Positions 13,503-26,604 are shown, counted from the first letter of the stretch. The stretch is DNA of 64,000 nt from Branchiostoma belcheri (GCF_001625305.1 NW_017803865.1:353970-417969); one strand, 5' to 3'. Notes: generated by a model from the sequence alone, not told the origin. Translations and numbers: made by a program.

Positions 13503-14419
13503 TCAGGTGACACTACTACTGTTTGAAACGGCTTTCTTAAAACTGATAACATCGCACAGTGTCTTAACGTCAGATGGTAGATCGTTCCAGAGCACGACTG
13601 CACGATACAGGAATGAGCGTTTTCTGCTATTGGACTTAGGTATTGGTAATCTAAAGTTATGTGCGGAAGATCTGGTATTATGACTGTGAGATGCATGAAC
13701 AGGCAAAAGGGAGTTGTAAATATTTTGTGGTTCGTGACTCGTGAGGATCTTAAAGAACATGACCAAAGTGCTTTCCAATAATCTCTCTCTCACAGTCGGC
13801 CAACCAAGATCTAGATGCATCTGCCTGGTAGGAGTATCAGGAGTACATTTCAGTAACAGTCTACATGCCCTATTCTGCACTACTTGCAGTTTGCGCATGT
13901 TGGAGTCTGACATGTTGGCTAAGACTGGTGCGCAGTACTGCACAACTGACAGAACCAGTGCACAAACAACAACCTTGCAAACTGCAAAAGGCATCGCCCA
14001 CATATGCCTTCTCAATATTAATAAATTTATTTTAGGGCAATGTTTCTTGATTGTCTTGACGCAATGTGGGTAACATGTGAGTTCCATGTGAGAGACCTAT
14101 CCATGTGTAGCCCCAACAAAACTGTCTCCCTCACTTCCTGTACCCTCTCAGTACCGATTGCAAGATCTAGTGAATTATCAGGCAAACTAGCGAGCCTACA
14201 TTTTGGGCTCTGGAGGCCTGGTATAGCCAAAAGAACTTCAGTCGCACTCTTGGCATACATCGGTAAAATTTGACATTTTTGGCTATCTTCAAACAAAACA
14301 TCTACATTTTTGGCACGTATATTACAACCAAATGACCTGAACTTTGATACGAATATTGCATTCTGGACGTGATCGAGTGGGGTGATATTGTTAGTAACGG
14401 TAATTTTGGGATCGTCCAT
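13503..14419 (-). pseudogene. Reverse transcriptase ORF2 C-terminal fragment, frameshifted
   Basis: Two overlapping minus-strand frames together cover the C-terminal third of a non-LTR ORF2. The upstream frame (14419-14027) carries the thumb motif, residues LGLHMDRSLTWNSHVTHIA. The downstream frame (14087-13503, 194 codons) continues with SVVQYCAPV at residues 47-55, KLQVVQNRACRLLLK at 66-80, a GWPTVRERL motif near 95-103 and VVLWNDLP at 164-171, before the FKKAV end motif. The switch between frames falls at the run encoding the RNIALK/KKHCPK overlap, around 14030-14050. It is best explained by a one-base change or equivalent indel. Upstream of about 14260 the similarity fades, consistent with decay or a truncation point. 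In an intact element this part follows the polymerase palm and helps bind template RNA. Here it is non-functional. Confidence 0.82.
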
Positions 14420-14420
14420 T

Positions 14421-17400
14421 TCTGCAAAGGTTTATATGGAACAATCCATTTTGGAATGGGGAGGGTGATGGGGTGAAACATGCTGTATTGGCTCCCGAGC
14501 AACTGTCGGCATTTCTAGTATTTTTTTTCGATAAAATGCGGAGGCCAATGTCTTATCGGACCTGAGACTGGGGAAGGATAAGAACTTTTCTGCATTTTTT
14601 AAAAATCATTTTGCGCTGACTGACCTTCCTACAAGAATGCTCCAGCAGCATTCATGATCATCCCAATTGCACAGCAGTCAGATGAAATGCTGCTCAATCA
14701 CTGGATTTTCCCTGTGCATTGCAAAACGTCTTCACTAGGTTCTGTTTTTCTCATGGTCAGTCACGTGGTGTTACAAATATCGCCTCTAACTCTGAGACCG
14801 AGGCACCCTCATGCGCGCTGCAACGTGACGATGACCACACCCAGCCCAGCCTATTGATCGTTTTCAGCACTGAAATTACGCAGCGGTTCCAGGTCTCCGA
14901 TTCGTTTGCCAACTCCCCGCCTTGGAGACCACATTTTCCCGATAATCTCTGAATGATGACTTGTGCCCAACACCTCCGTATAGGTTTTTGCTCCGTTTTC
15001 CAGACAGTCTGGCTATCGTCGCGATACACTTGAATCCTTTACGATACATCAACGGTTTAGACAAAGATACGTTAAACAGGTGGGCAGCCGGCGTGTTTCA
15101 TCGATTGTTGGAAGTACATGTATTTCATCTAGGTGACACGAAAAGGCAAGAGTACTAATTTGCTCGAAGAGAAATGAACCAGAAGTGCCTTATCTTCCTT
15201 TCTTATATTGGTGGAGAAATTGTTGTAAAAAGTCCAGGAACAAGCTCGCGACAAACTAATTAAACCAACTATTTCATCACTACGCTTTAGAACGCCGTGC
15301 ATGTGCGTGCGTCTCGCGAGAAAGCCCGAGATTGTCCGTTACTAGCTCACCGACATACATACGTAGTCTGCGACAGTCCTTCATACATAGCTTACGGCAT
15401 GGAATCATTCCTGGACAAGAAATACGGCCACACCATCTTGCGAATAAAAACTGCATTCATATATAAAAGTCCGGCCTGAGCCACATACACATAACTCAAA
15501 CACCGCAGCCAACAAAAAAGTTTCATAATTCTCTGGTCATACTTGGTCTCGAGGTCAGGGCCTTTACAATGGTTGTACAGGCTTTCTTGTAAAGACGGTG
15601 AAATAAAAAGACAATAGAGCCAACAGGGTCATTTTGGGGTGAACTTGTGGCCTTTGAAAACAGATGATGACCAGTAATTTTCTAAAGGCAGGGTTGGGGC
15701 GGTGTCCTGTTCCCATTCTCATGCAGAAAGGTTATCACCTTTGCTGATCGATCCATGGTGACATGCAATACGACACGATACTGCGTGCCATATATTGGCA
15801 CATTTGTGCCAGTTGAGTGGGTGTTGCATGACTGGTATCGTTAACGATGCGAAAGAGCACGGTCTCTCCATTTTCTTTCATAACATCTCGTGTCTGTGAC
15901 GCTGAAATCCTGCTCAAAGGGGAACTAGATTGTCACATTGGTCAAATAAATCTACACCGGCGTTGCAATGGCTATTCTAAAGTTGTAACGTTGAAGCAGT
16001 ACTAGTCCAAAAGATATTACATTTTGGGTGCTTTATGGTGGCTTTTCCGGAAGGTTCAATACTTCTCACGACATACAGTCAAATGCGAGACGTAAATATT
16101 ATAGTAAATGCGACCAGAGCGCTGTCGTTTGACACCACGTCAGGTAGACTTGAGATGACAGTACTTGCCAGGTGCAACCGCAAGTCTGGGAATTTTTTCT
16201 ACACACGTTCATCGTATTTAACGTGCCCCATGCGTAGCTCTATAAACATGTGCAGCTCTATTACATGTTCATTCTCAACACGGAATGGAGACAAGGTTTC
16301 TTCCGTAGGACTGCAGCAGCATGCTATTAGCAAACAAGCTTCGACGCAAGCTATAAAACTCGCAACTCTGGAATGTTGTCATCTCTATATGTACATTTCC
16401 CACTAAAAGGATTCTACAGTAATGCCGGGGCGGTTAGTAAACCTTCCATCCGTATCTTACGACTTCTATGCCGCCCGAAAGTGCCGTCGGTATCCGCATG
16501 CCAAAGTACAGGGTCATTTCCTCCCCACAAATGGCGGTCAATCCTGGTGCAGCTAAAAGGTTCAAAATGGCTCCCCAGCGCGAGGCGGCTGTCCCTTGTG
16601 GGATAAGGACTACCCTTCCATCCGAGACGTTAGTATTCGTCAAAACAGACAGTGAGACGGTTGGTGTGGGAACATAGAAGGAAGAGGAAAAGCCATGTTG
16701 GACTTGCGATCTGAGGGGGTGTGCTGGATCGATTCGTCTAAAACCACACGGCTTTCATGTCGCAGTTGCCGTTGCTTGTAACTATCGAACGGCGGCATAA
16801 CCGAAGACACGATGAAGCCGGAATCCCCTTACATATAAGCCGTGAGATTAAGTCTCCCCTAATACCACGAGTATAAGGAATACAATTCGGGGCTTAACTA
16901 TGCTACTTAGGATTGACCTATAGAGTCGTGACATGAGAATGGCTTTCCATAGCGCTGTTGTCTCATGAATACCCGAGACAAGTTCGACTCACTGAAAGTG
17001 AGGTCTAACTGTATCACTAATAGGAAGAACAGGGAATGCGAAGGCCGCTTGGGAACATTCCCTACTACATTAAGACTGGAATGGTTTGTATTAATTCACA
17101 TCGGGATTATCACTTGATTATCGACACATGTTATCAGAAATCCTTTTGGTAGATAGTTGCAATGCCGGAGGTTCAGATGTGTGTATGGTATGAAATCCTG
17201 CAAGGTGTGTACCCTTCAATGGCATGCTCAACAACCCTTCACTCAGCTATTATCTTGCATGCACCTTGCTAGCTAAAAGTTAACAGTGTATCAGAAGAGA
17301 TCATATCATAATAATAGTTATAAACCAGTGTATTACTAGATACTAATCACAGATAACCAAAGGCAGCCTTCACGTGCCCTGATGATGATGAACAGGATCA

Positions 17401-18748
17401 GAAACATATCGGTCACTGAGGCATGGAGAAAACTTATGATTAGTTTTTCCAACTGTAGGAAATACATCTCAATTTAAACGCAACTTTATGAGTAATTTAC
17501 CAATATTGTACGTCGTATATTCCATCAGCTCTCTGAATGTTGTCACAGCGCCCAAATGGATGAGCCCTATATACATATGACTGATTGAAAAGGAGAGATG
17601 TAGACATTGCAGGTGCACGTAGGTCGCGCTGGAGGTGCACGTACACCATAGGCCTCTCAAATTAGTGAAGCAACGCCTCCTACCGGAAACAATGAGGATT
17701 TGCATAGCAATTTGTCATAATATCAGGGGGCTTATTATTAGTTGTGTGCACTTTGAATATACTGGTAAATGGGGAAATGTAGCACCTATGAAGGCAATGT
17801 TGTTGCCTTCAGCTGTCGGTGCCAAAACATGAACATTTTGGAGTTGATTCATATTCAGACTGGATGATGAAGTCATCCAAAATGTAGCCATAAATCCGAG
17901 AACCAGACAATTGGCGTGACCTAAGGCTAGGAGAAAAGAGAAGCAATTTCTTTTCGTCTCAACAGTCCAGACTGTCTTAGAAAGGTTCAAGGCAAAGCGG
18001 CCATAACGCCCCCTGTTGGCCGATTTTCCAGGAACAACCATTACGCAATGACCACCCGTACATCATAGCACACACGCTGTGCCTGTCCGTGGTGGGAAGA
18101 CTGTCAGGGGAACCGTCAATCTTCATACTGATGTGTGGTACCGGGAAGCGTACGGATGGCTGTCTATAAATATTTCAGATAGAGATGTCCCTGGTTTTAC
18201 ATGCTCTCTGTTACACCATAAAACCCTACACACACATCTTAACATACAGTACATGTATCCCTTTACAGAAGTCATAACTCATCTGTCAGCTGCTTCTGTA
18301 CATGGTTTACCGCTAAAAGAGAGTGACAGCATATAGCGTAAAGCCGTATTTAGTTTGACGTTTACGACGATATGAGAACACAACTACGAGCCAACCCATG
18401 CCAGATATTTTACAACCTCATGAAAAACTATAACATAAGATGCTACCCGACAACAGGAGGAGGTTTAGTATGTCTTCCAAAGACTTATTTCTCTTCCTTA
18501 CCGCGGCACCATATGAATTATTGGTTCAGTTTGGCAGGTTTCCACGAGGCAGACTACAGCAGACTGGATGGAGAGAATGACGTCTACTTCAGACATGTAG
18601 ATCAACAAACTATATCCCCTAATAAATAAATTCAAGACGTGACACTAGAAAACGCTGTTCTATCAACAACCCCACAAATCATACCACATGTAGGTCGGGT
18701 AGATCTATAAAACAAGCGAACAAATGTCCGCGAAAAACTTAAGGTCAC
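14421..18748. other. Non-coding stretch, no gene recognised
   Basis: Only short, mutually overlapping frames are present. A somewhat CpG-richer patch at about 16430-16680 is open in several frames on both strands. One plus frame of 69 codons starts at 16468 and a minus frame of similar length ends at 16434. No domain is recognisable. CCAGACAGTCTGG near 14999 is a perfect 13-bp palindrome. GGTGCACGTA is repeated at about 17611 and 17635. Confidence 0.4.
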
Positions 18749-19129
18749 ACGTACCTTTCAAAGGCACTTTACACGTAATGGACATTGCCAAGAGGTCAAT
18801 TGTAATTTAAAAGGAAAGATCATAAAACTTGACAAATCTCCTTGAAATATGTGACTGGATCACGTGTGGTATCACAGAAATAAAAAAAAATTATTTCAAA
18901 GTCAATTAACATTAAAGCTATAGTACCATAAGGTTAATTACAAATATGACGTAAATAAATCTACGCACGTGAACAATCATCAGACCAATTAACGTGTCCT
19001 AGAAAAGCTCTGATCGAACGATTTGCTTCCAGAGACACGTTAAAGCAATATCTGCAAGAGGCTGCATGATTGCATGGTACACGTAAATGGCATAAAACGT
19101 GAAAAATCTACAAAATGTTCGGTACACGT
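18749..19129. promoter_or_regulatory. Cluster of ACGT / CACGTG-like motifs
   Basis: Ten ACGT cores fall within about 380 bp, at 18749, 18773, 18862, 18949, 18967, 18992, 19037, 19081, 19097 and 19126. Several have the form CACGTG or ACGTG, the recognition core of bHLH and bHLH-PAS factors (E-box, hypoxia element). By chance one or two would be expected in such A/T-rich sequence. A homotypic enhancer cluster is possible. Equally, recurring phrases such as ACACGTAATGG and ACACGTAAATGG hint at a worn tandem repeat. No gene lies nearby to anchor a function. Confidence 0.25.
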
Positions 19130-19299
19130 GAAGCACCTTTAGATTGCCCCACATGATGAACGATGATCTACAGCGTTATAAACTAAGCCTGGATGACTGA
19201 TAATGTTCTTATTATATGTCAGGGTGGAGTCCGATCTGGTAGAATCGGTGACTCTATACCGGTAGAGATCACGAAAAGGCGTCTTTGTCATCACATCCA

Positions 19300-19459
<160 letters not shown>

Positions 19460-19463
<4 letters not shown>

Positions 19464-21943
19464 TGAAAGCACCAATGCAAGATGTCTATCTATATAAAAG
19501 AGCTCAGTTGTCTTGCAATAAAACTACCCTACACCAGACGTGTGGCAGTGTGTTGTGTCTGTGTTCTCCGGTGTCTGAGGAGACAGATCACCTGTCCACA
19601 TGGTTCAGACGATAATATTTCACACTCACCCGAGATGACGTCAGGCTGACTGGCGCTTCGCATTAATGTTTATGTCTGGTAAACTTTATGATACGAATGT
19701 GAAGGTCTTTCAGGAGGCTGGAATACAATATGGAAATGAAAAAAGAACCAAGTGTAGCAAGCACAGATATTCGCCATTGATACTTTAGGCAAAATGAATC
19801 ACATTTAAGGAGATAACCTGTGTAATGTGCAAATTGGTAAATACGTTAGAGAATGCTGATATACGTGCTGAACCTAATTTGAAGTTGAACCGTTTTTTTT
19901 CAACAACATTAAATCACATTTATTAATTCAGATTTATTATGTACATGTAAATTTTTCTAGTGTGTCAAGAATGCCTCCAGTTGTTGCTAACATGATGGTA
20001 ATTGAGCTGATATCACCCGATATTTCATATGATAATGACGACTGGCACTGTGAATTTGAGATTACGACAGAATATTTTCAACCAGGAGACAAAATATTTT
20101 CAACCAGGCAGTTCAAATGTATCATACATGTGCCCCTGAACTTTGCTGCGGGAAAGATGTGTGATTCGCAATTCTCACAACTTAAAAGTGAGCCCCTATT
20201 TTAGTAGTCTTCATCTGTAAAAAAACGTGAGGCCTTCCCTCGCCTTTATTTTATTTCTATTCTTATTTCTTATTATCACCTGAGGCAACGACATTCTCCT
20301 GCGATCTTCAGTCAGTTTGTTCATGAAGAAATTAGTTCATAAATAAACTTATCAGATGATTCGTCCCTTGCAGAGAAACAATCAAGCTCCTCAAGTCATT
20401 TACGAGATGATTAAATTGTGAAGATATCATCAGGTGACATTCACGCCTCCGTACAGTACGGCCTACTATGTGAAGCAATAAACATGCCCCTCTCCACAGG
20501 AATTAAATTTTTCTGCCACAGAAATACCAATATTGTGGAAATAATCATACTGAATAGATATTATCCAACTACTAAACCATACTTCATACCACTGAAGTGA
20601 TTAAAAACGATAGACTGGCCATGTATAGCTTTGGCATGCGATCCTTCAACGTCCCTTTATGTGGAAGATGTCACATTATTGATGGCAGATCATTCCTTGT
20701 ATTAATGATACTGACAAACTATCACACCAAGCGTGAACCACTAGTTACCTTGCAGTGCATCTGTGTAACCTCATTGAGAAAGACCTTACAGTGGAACAGG
20801 TCTGCATGAAGATATTGCAAGCTCCCTGTAACATGCGGTTATTTTCCCAACCTGTTTACGTGTTCTACTATGGGATGCATCAAAAGGAAACTGTACCCAG
20901 ACATGTGTATCATAGTGCACTTAGTACAGCCTCTGTTGGCATACATGGCAATGACATGGTGGCGTTGATCAACAGCGCCATCTATGCATTTAGGGGGGAA
21001 ACGCTGCTTACGTCAAGGCTGATTTAAGACCAGCTGAGCAGCTGGTCTGAGTCGTAGGATAAGTAAAGAAAGAGAAAAGAAGAAAGAATCCAAGTAAGAA
21101 GGTCTTCAAAAATGATCTGCTGAAAGATCGACTGAAACCTCTCAAGAAAACTGGAAAGGAAACTGAAATAGTTTTGAAATGGTGAAAACCAAACCATGCA
21201 TGAGGATATTTCATATTTCTAACCCTTTGAGTAGAAAATGCACTTCTGTAACTAATCTTGATAAAACATAAAAGCATTGGTATAATAAAGAACCATAGTG
21301 TCTAACATTACCCCTACCCTTTGTCTCTTCTGCACTCCCGATCTCCATCTCTTGGTGTCGCTTCTTACGGGTGAGGACTGTAACATAAACAGACATGCGT
21401 TATGTCTTATTTGCGATAATATACATATGATAAAAGACAACTACATATCAGCCATATAGCTATTTAAGGAGCTAGCTCTGATTCAGTCATTTCTTTATAT
21501 TGTCTTATATACTTTTAACTTGTGCAAATGGTATTATGATACTGTTTTGAACCATGACTATAAATCAAAATCAGGAATAGTGAAAATGAATGTGCAATTA
21601 TTCTGTTATTTTTATCTTTTGCTAGTACAGAATCGTATTCAAATACCGTCTATGCAAACTATGATATCATATGGATAACATACATTAGCACCCCCAATTT
21701 CTATGTGGCTTGGCGAAATAGAAGCTCCTCCTATCAAAAACGACACGTATTGACAAGACACGTTTTTAACCAGGAATACATGGAAGGGGACTCAAAACTG
21801 GGAGAGGTTTCCTCTACCACTAGAAAATAAATGGATTTCTTTTCATGCCCTCTCTTTATCACTAGCTATAGGTCCAAACAGTGTGTTATTTCATATTCGC
21901 GAAAATCGGTTTCACCACCATGATCAATTACCCTGACATGACA
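19460..21943. other. Non-coding stretch, no gene recognised
   Basis: Short plus-strand frames of 60-90 codons follow each other between 19962 and 21027 but are in different frames. They lack recognisable domains and convincing splice junctions. The sequence is A/T-rich. No structural RNA or repeat family was recognised. Confidence 0.4.
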
Positions 21944-22021
21944 TCGTTTGGTCTTGTGGTTAGGGTGATTGATTCAGTATCTGGAAGGTCCTGGGTTCAA
22001 ATACGTTTTGCAGATCCCGAT
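21944..22021 (+). repeat. tRNA-like SINE head or tRNA pseudogene
   Basis: TGGTCTTGTGG at 21949-21959 fits a polymerase III A-box, is followed by TTAGGGTGATTG, and a B-box GGTTCAAATAC lies at 21994-22004. The spacing of about 35 bp between boxes fits a tRNA. The phrase GGTCTTGTGGTTAG matches the 5' half of animal tRNA-Glu genes (GGTCTAGTGGTTAG). The acceptor and T-stems do not pair properly, so it is not a functional tRNA. A SINE head derived from tRNA is the best reading, and a second relative occurs at about 62681-62745. Confidence 0.5.
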
Positions 22022-23491
22022 GTTAACGTTGTGCCTTAGCTTTGGTGAATGTAGAAAAGCGATCAAAGAAGTGCACTTGAGCCAAACAAAAAGATGGATA
22101 GCAAGCTGACCTAGGAATGGAATCAATTGAGATCAAACGTTCACTTCACAGTCAATAAGACTGTTGAGAAACCTCCTGCCTGAGGTCATGTGAAATATTG
22201 TTTGAAAGAACAAAGTAGCGACTTCCTGCAAAAACAGCGTTGTCGCGGTTCACTGATTTGCATCTATTTGTTGGACGTCTCTTAGCTTCTTCGTCAACAC
22301 CCAAGAGAACGGTGCTTGTTATCTATTCAGGAACATGGGGGATAGGCGTTTGGGCCAATAAGGGAGGTCGTTAATGATGGAACTTCTGTACGAGTTGTCA
22401 GTCGACAAGATACGTGAATTCAGGATTTTTTAAATAGATGTTACGGATAATATAGATATACAACCAACCTCATTTCGTGCTACATAAGTCAAAACGTCGT
22501 AACATCGTAAAATAGACGCCTATTGTCGTCTTCATGTCAAAGCTGTTACACCATACATTCAGAAGTAGTGTGATCAGCTGTGATCACAATTAGCATATTC
22601 CACTAGACCTATCTCTGTACCTGTTGTGCACCAGCATACACAAATGGTAGGCACGGAGGTACCGAAGCATTTCTGTGTGTTCTTTCCATTACAAGTAACC
22701 CTTACAAGCCGTCACACTTTACTTCAATAGAGAGAGACTGGAAAATACAGGAAATCTTTCAGTATCCGTACACAGTCAAACAATGTTTTATTGCATTGAC
22801 TGTAACACACGTTTGGTTCATTTACTATAATGTACTTTCGCACGGACAGAAATAGAGAATGAACAAATGAAAGAGTACATGGATGGATGGATGAGCGGAT
22901 GGATTGATGAATGGATGGATGGATGCTTTCGGTGCATGCACAGTTGCAGTGATGCAGAAAAGGAACAGTTTATAGAGATTATCAGAGGACGAAAATAAAC
23001 GCCCTTAACTTTGAATTTGCAAAATTTAAGCCTACCTATAGTTCAAGGGTTTGAATTCTAACATGTCACTAGATATAAAACATAACACGTTATATAAAAT
23101 AGCATAAGCCTGGTGAAAGTTTCACTCAGTAGTAACGTTTCATGTAGTAAAAATTGTTAGCTATCAGGTATATTTGATATCCGTTATAAAATCAAAATTG
23201 CTGTATCTTTCCACTTCAAATCAACCAGTGTTCATACGCACAGAATTACGTATAAACATGTCGCAATATCGACCACCAAGGATACAGTCCGTTAAGCCCC
23301 CACAGTACATATGCGCACCATCGGTCCCTCTATTATTCCTACACGCGTGAAAAACATCTATCAACATCAAAACATCAATCTAGGACAAATCTGGTCATTT
23401 CTCTTTTGTTACTAATAGGCGCAAGTCCCATGCGAGTGCTTTGTCAATGTCTTAGCATGCAGAACTGTAAAGAAACTAGGCCAGGGTTTAA
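22022..23491. other. Non-coding stretch with a short GGAT repeat
   Basis: Apart from the imperfect GGAT repeat at 22879-22925, nothing was recognised. TGTGATCA occurs twice around an E-box core near 22568-22588. No open frame of note is present. Confidence 0.45.
22879..22925 (+). repeat. Imperfect (GGAT)n microsatellite
   Basis: About a dozen tetranucleotide units of the GGAT/GATG type occur, interrupted by GAGC, TTGA and GAAT variants. Confidence 0.85.
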
Positions 23492-23873
23492 GGGCCCCAT
23501 TCCACCAGAGGCTGCGACCGCTGAGACACTATACACTCAAGGAATTATAGAGATAAAGAGCGAATCTTTATACTTTCTGTATGTCTTTTGGCCTTTTTTT
23601 CATTACAAAAATCATACTTGCACATCGTGAGGGATATTTCAACTAAAAAACTAAGATCCCCTTTGCACTTGTGGGCGACCGCTGAGCGACTGTACAGCGA
23701 ACAAAACTGCTGGGTCTGTGTTAGATTATAATGTAAGATGTAAAAAGTGTGATTTACAACACAACAAAACCTAAGATATCGTCGACGCTTCCTTTGTCGA
23801 TAAAATTCGTTGAACAAATAATTGTAAAACATTTGGTACCTCGGTGGTCGCAACCTCTGGTGGAAGGGGGCCT
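23492..23873. mobile_element. MITE-like element with 33-bp terminal inverted repeats
   Basis: The left end at 23493-23525 (GGCCCCATTCCACCAGAGGC, then TGCGACCGCTGAG) and the reverse complement of the right end at 23840-23872 match at 29 of 33 positions. The interior of about 310 bp is A/T-rich and encodes nothing. It contains a second GCGACCGCTGAGCGAC near 23672. Related end sequences and a shared inner block (ATGAAATCAAGRGTKACACA) occur at 28071-28253, 30901-31134, about 44925-45090 and 59012-59187. Inverted ends, small size and multiple diverged copies are the hallmarks of a non-autonomous DNA transposon. The parent transposase family cannot be named from this sequence, and no clear target duplication was confirmed. 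Confidence 0.6.
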
Positions 23874-24968
23874 AACCCGTGTATTCTCGTGGTCATCATT
23901 GAATGGTAAGTAGTAATATCGATACACATATGGTGGAGTCATCCCACAAGACTTTCTCTAATCTAAGGATCGAAGCCTCTGGAAACCTTAGCCATGATGT
24001 TGCCCCGTACGATTATGAAAATCCGCTCCAAAGTGACGCAGTGTATCATTACCAACTATCGATCGTTTGAAAACTCAGCCCAAACTAAATCAGTACTTGT
24101 GCAAGGTCCGTACGAAAGAAACTTTTTCTAATCAAACAGGTTGACTGCTTATACCTATGGGCGTACTTAGATATCGACAGCAATATTTTGTGGTGCACAA
24201 TAATTTGTCTTTTCACTCCTGTCTTTGTTTCACCCATGGCTGGCTGTGCCGTGACGGTTGGCTGGTAGGAAATTTATTGCTTCACGACGCTGTTCACTCG
24301 TCAAAAACAAACCAAGAGGAGAACGTGACTGCCGACGCCAGGCGTTCCGTCTGAGCGGGCTCAACTTACCGCGTACTCCCCCGTCTTTTTCCGCTCATGG
24401 CAGCCAATTTGTCCGGACGTAAACAATAATCCGCACGCACATCCAACTCTCGTACTGCCAACTCGCACGAGGCGATAGCGGTCTACGTTAACGGTGCAAA
24501 CATAGGATATATCTTAATAGGTGATCTGAAAGATGCCCGTACATATATATTATTCATCGTATACATACAGGGATACGGACGGTTGGTATGCAGGTAGACT
24601 TTATGCCATCTGATAGCATTGTGACTGAAGTTAGAATACATCATTGCAAGCGATCGTATTAACGTCATGTCAACGAAGGTCTCAGGAAACCAATGGCACC
24701 AAGGACACAAATAAAGACATTGGAAACACTACAACTTGCCTGAATGTCCCCAAACCAGCCTTTCACCATCTACAAAACGGCAATAAGGCACATGTGCGGC
24801 TGTGACTGTGTAGAAGAGCACCAGACCTGGTCCACTGACCTTAGCGATATGACGGAAACATCACCAGTGGAACCCCTGTGATGCAGCGTTGTTAGGTGCC
24901 TTGCCATGAAACAGAGTCTGATTTACATAAGTCTTTTATTGATCTCCTCATTACCGCCAGCATTGGCA
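23874..24968. other. Non-coding stretch, no gene recognised
   Basis: A CpG-richer patch lies at about 24320-24480 without a recognisable frame or splice pattern. The remainder is A/T-rich with only short frames. Nothing else was identified. Confidence 0.4.
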
Positions 24969-25373
24969 CCGGATAAACAGCATTTGTCAGAGTTAGAGAC
25001 CATCACTTGAGGGACAAATTGGTTTTCCCGATGATTGGTGGCGTTCGCTTTAATTGTTCTTCCTTCCTCTATTTATTGCTGACTGTTGTTATTTTTTTGC
25101 TTATCCTGCGTCCTTAAAGGCAGTGTCACATAAACATTCATCGTAAAATCTTAAACCTCATTATTCCTGGTGGTAATATACTTGCGTGTACAAGAAAAAG
25201 ATTCAAATTGATTATTACGGTAGAAAGGCATAATATAACTTCACAGTACATGTTAAAGGTATGCAATATTCATCGCAAAATTCCGCAATCTTATCTTATT
25301 TATACACTGTGTTTAGTAGAGTATTATATCAACCATCCGAGACAGCATTATAATCATCACAGGATACAAAATA

Positions 25374-25412
25374 CGAGGGGTGTTCAAAAAGTTCTCGGCC
25401 TCACCTAGAAAA
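25374..25412 (+). repeat. Mariner left terminal inverted repeat
   Basis: All 39 bp are identical to the reverse complement of 26605-26643. The repeat begins directly after the target TA. It is the inferred transposase binding and cleavage site. Confidence 0.95.
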
Positions 25413-25553
25413 TAAAGGTCAAACTCCTATTCTTTGGTATGGCTGTATACTATGACGTCTTACATCACTGCACACAAAAATTCAAATTTTTGTATTCATT
25501 AATTAGCACGTGACGCCCCGTGAAAATGGGGTGGGTGAGGGCAAAATCACAAA

Positions 25554-26577
25554 ATGGCCGCAAAAGAAGCGTGTGCTGTGATCAAGTGTATCGATAAGAA
25601 AGAAAGTCTCCTAAGGACATCCATGAAGACATGGTCAGGACACTTGGTGATGACTCTCCTTCTTATTCAACTATAAAGAAGTGGGTTGCTAGCTACAAGC
25701 GCGGCAAGGAGAACACAAAAGACGAACATAGGTCAGGATGCCACAAATCAGCACCACGGACAATCCAGTTGAGGCCATCCATCACATGGTAGTGAATGAC
25801 AGAAGTGAGACTGTCCAACATGTAGCAGGTTCTTTGGCCTGTGTTATGACTCAGTTCACAATGTTTTGTCGAACATCCTGGGGATGAACAAACTGTCTGC
25901 ATGGTGGGTGCCTCGAATGTTTTCTGAACATCAGCAGTTAAACAGGCGGGACATTTCAAGGAACGAATTCAGTCCAATCCATGCAATTTCCTCAAAACGT
26001 TTTTCACCCAAGATGAGCTGGGTTCACCACTTTCACCCCGAATCAAAACAACAGAGCAAACAATGGATGAAGATTTTTTTCCGGCCCCCCAAGAGGTTTT
26101 AGCGACTTTCGTCCGTTGACACGGTTTTCTCCTCTGTTTTCTGGGACAGTAAGGAAGTAATCATGGTTGACTACATGTGAAGGGGTTAAAGCATCAATGG
26201 GGAGTATTATTAAACAGAATTACGACATTTGAAGACAACGATCAAAGAGAAAAGGAGAGGAAAGCTCCGAGCTGGCGTGCTAACAATGCACCTGTCCACA
26301 CAGCACAGGGGTCAGTGCCAGCAGCAAACGAATTTGGCTTTGAAGTCTAACCCCACCCTTCCAATTCACCTGAGTAGCACCGTCGGACTTCTGCCTGTTT
26401 CCTAAACTGAAGTTCCACTTATGTGGTCAACGTTTTGATGGTAATGATGACGTCATCTATGCGGCAGAGGCCAATCTGGGGGGTCCAGATGCAACCTAAT
26501 TCTACAAGGGCAAAACAAAACTGGAACATTACTGGACCAAGTGCATTGCAGTTAGAGAGGACTATATTAAAAAATAG
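25554..26577 (+). pseudogene. Mariner transposase pseudogene (DD34D type)
   Basis: From ATG at 25554 to TAG at 26577 the span is 1024 nt, close to the roughly 345 codons of mariner transposases but not a multiple of three. The N-terminal helix-turn-helix region is visible at about 25620-25740 (SPSYSTIKKWVASYKRG, then DEHRSG). The linker and core follow at about 25868-25925 (NILGMNKLSAWWVPRMF) and WVHHFHPESKQQSKQW at about 26018-26066. The C-terminal end reads YWTKCIAVREDYIKK. The first catalytic Asp (26012-26014, in QDE) is kept, but about 2 nt are missing right after it. The second is replaced by Asn (AAC at 26282-26284, in NNAPVHTA). The third (26386-26388, in VAPSD) is kept. The second and third lie 104 nt apart where DD34D predicts 105, so another frameshift lies between them, and in-frame stops are present. 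The protein cannot be active. Confidence 0.92.
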
Positions 26578-26604
26578 TGTAAGAAAAATTTTACTGCCAT
26601 GACG

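Larger units (their letters stand above)
13305..14420 (-). mobile_element. 5'-truncated non-LTR retrotransposon (LINE) remnant
   Basis: Reading the minus strand, the element begins within the reverse-transcriptase thumb region (about 14420-14030). It continues through the C-terminal part of ORF2 to a stop at 13503. A 3' untranslated region of about 200 bp follows, then a stem-loop at 13340-13357 and a tail of AAATG repeats at about 13305-13331. The protein order (GT...V..LG..MD.SLTWNSHV, then YCAPV, KLQVVQNRACRLLL, and WNDLP near the end) is that of the ORF2 C-terminus in CR1/L2/Jockey-type elements. No endonuclease domain or catalytic YADD box is visible upstream, so the copy is truncated, as is usual after incomplete target-primed reverse transcription. 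A frameshift near 14030-14050 and the missing 5' part make it inactive. Target-site duplications could not be defined because the 5' boundary is unclear. The exact clade is uncertain. Confidence 0.85.
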
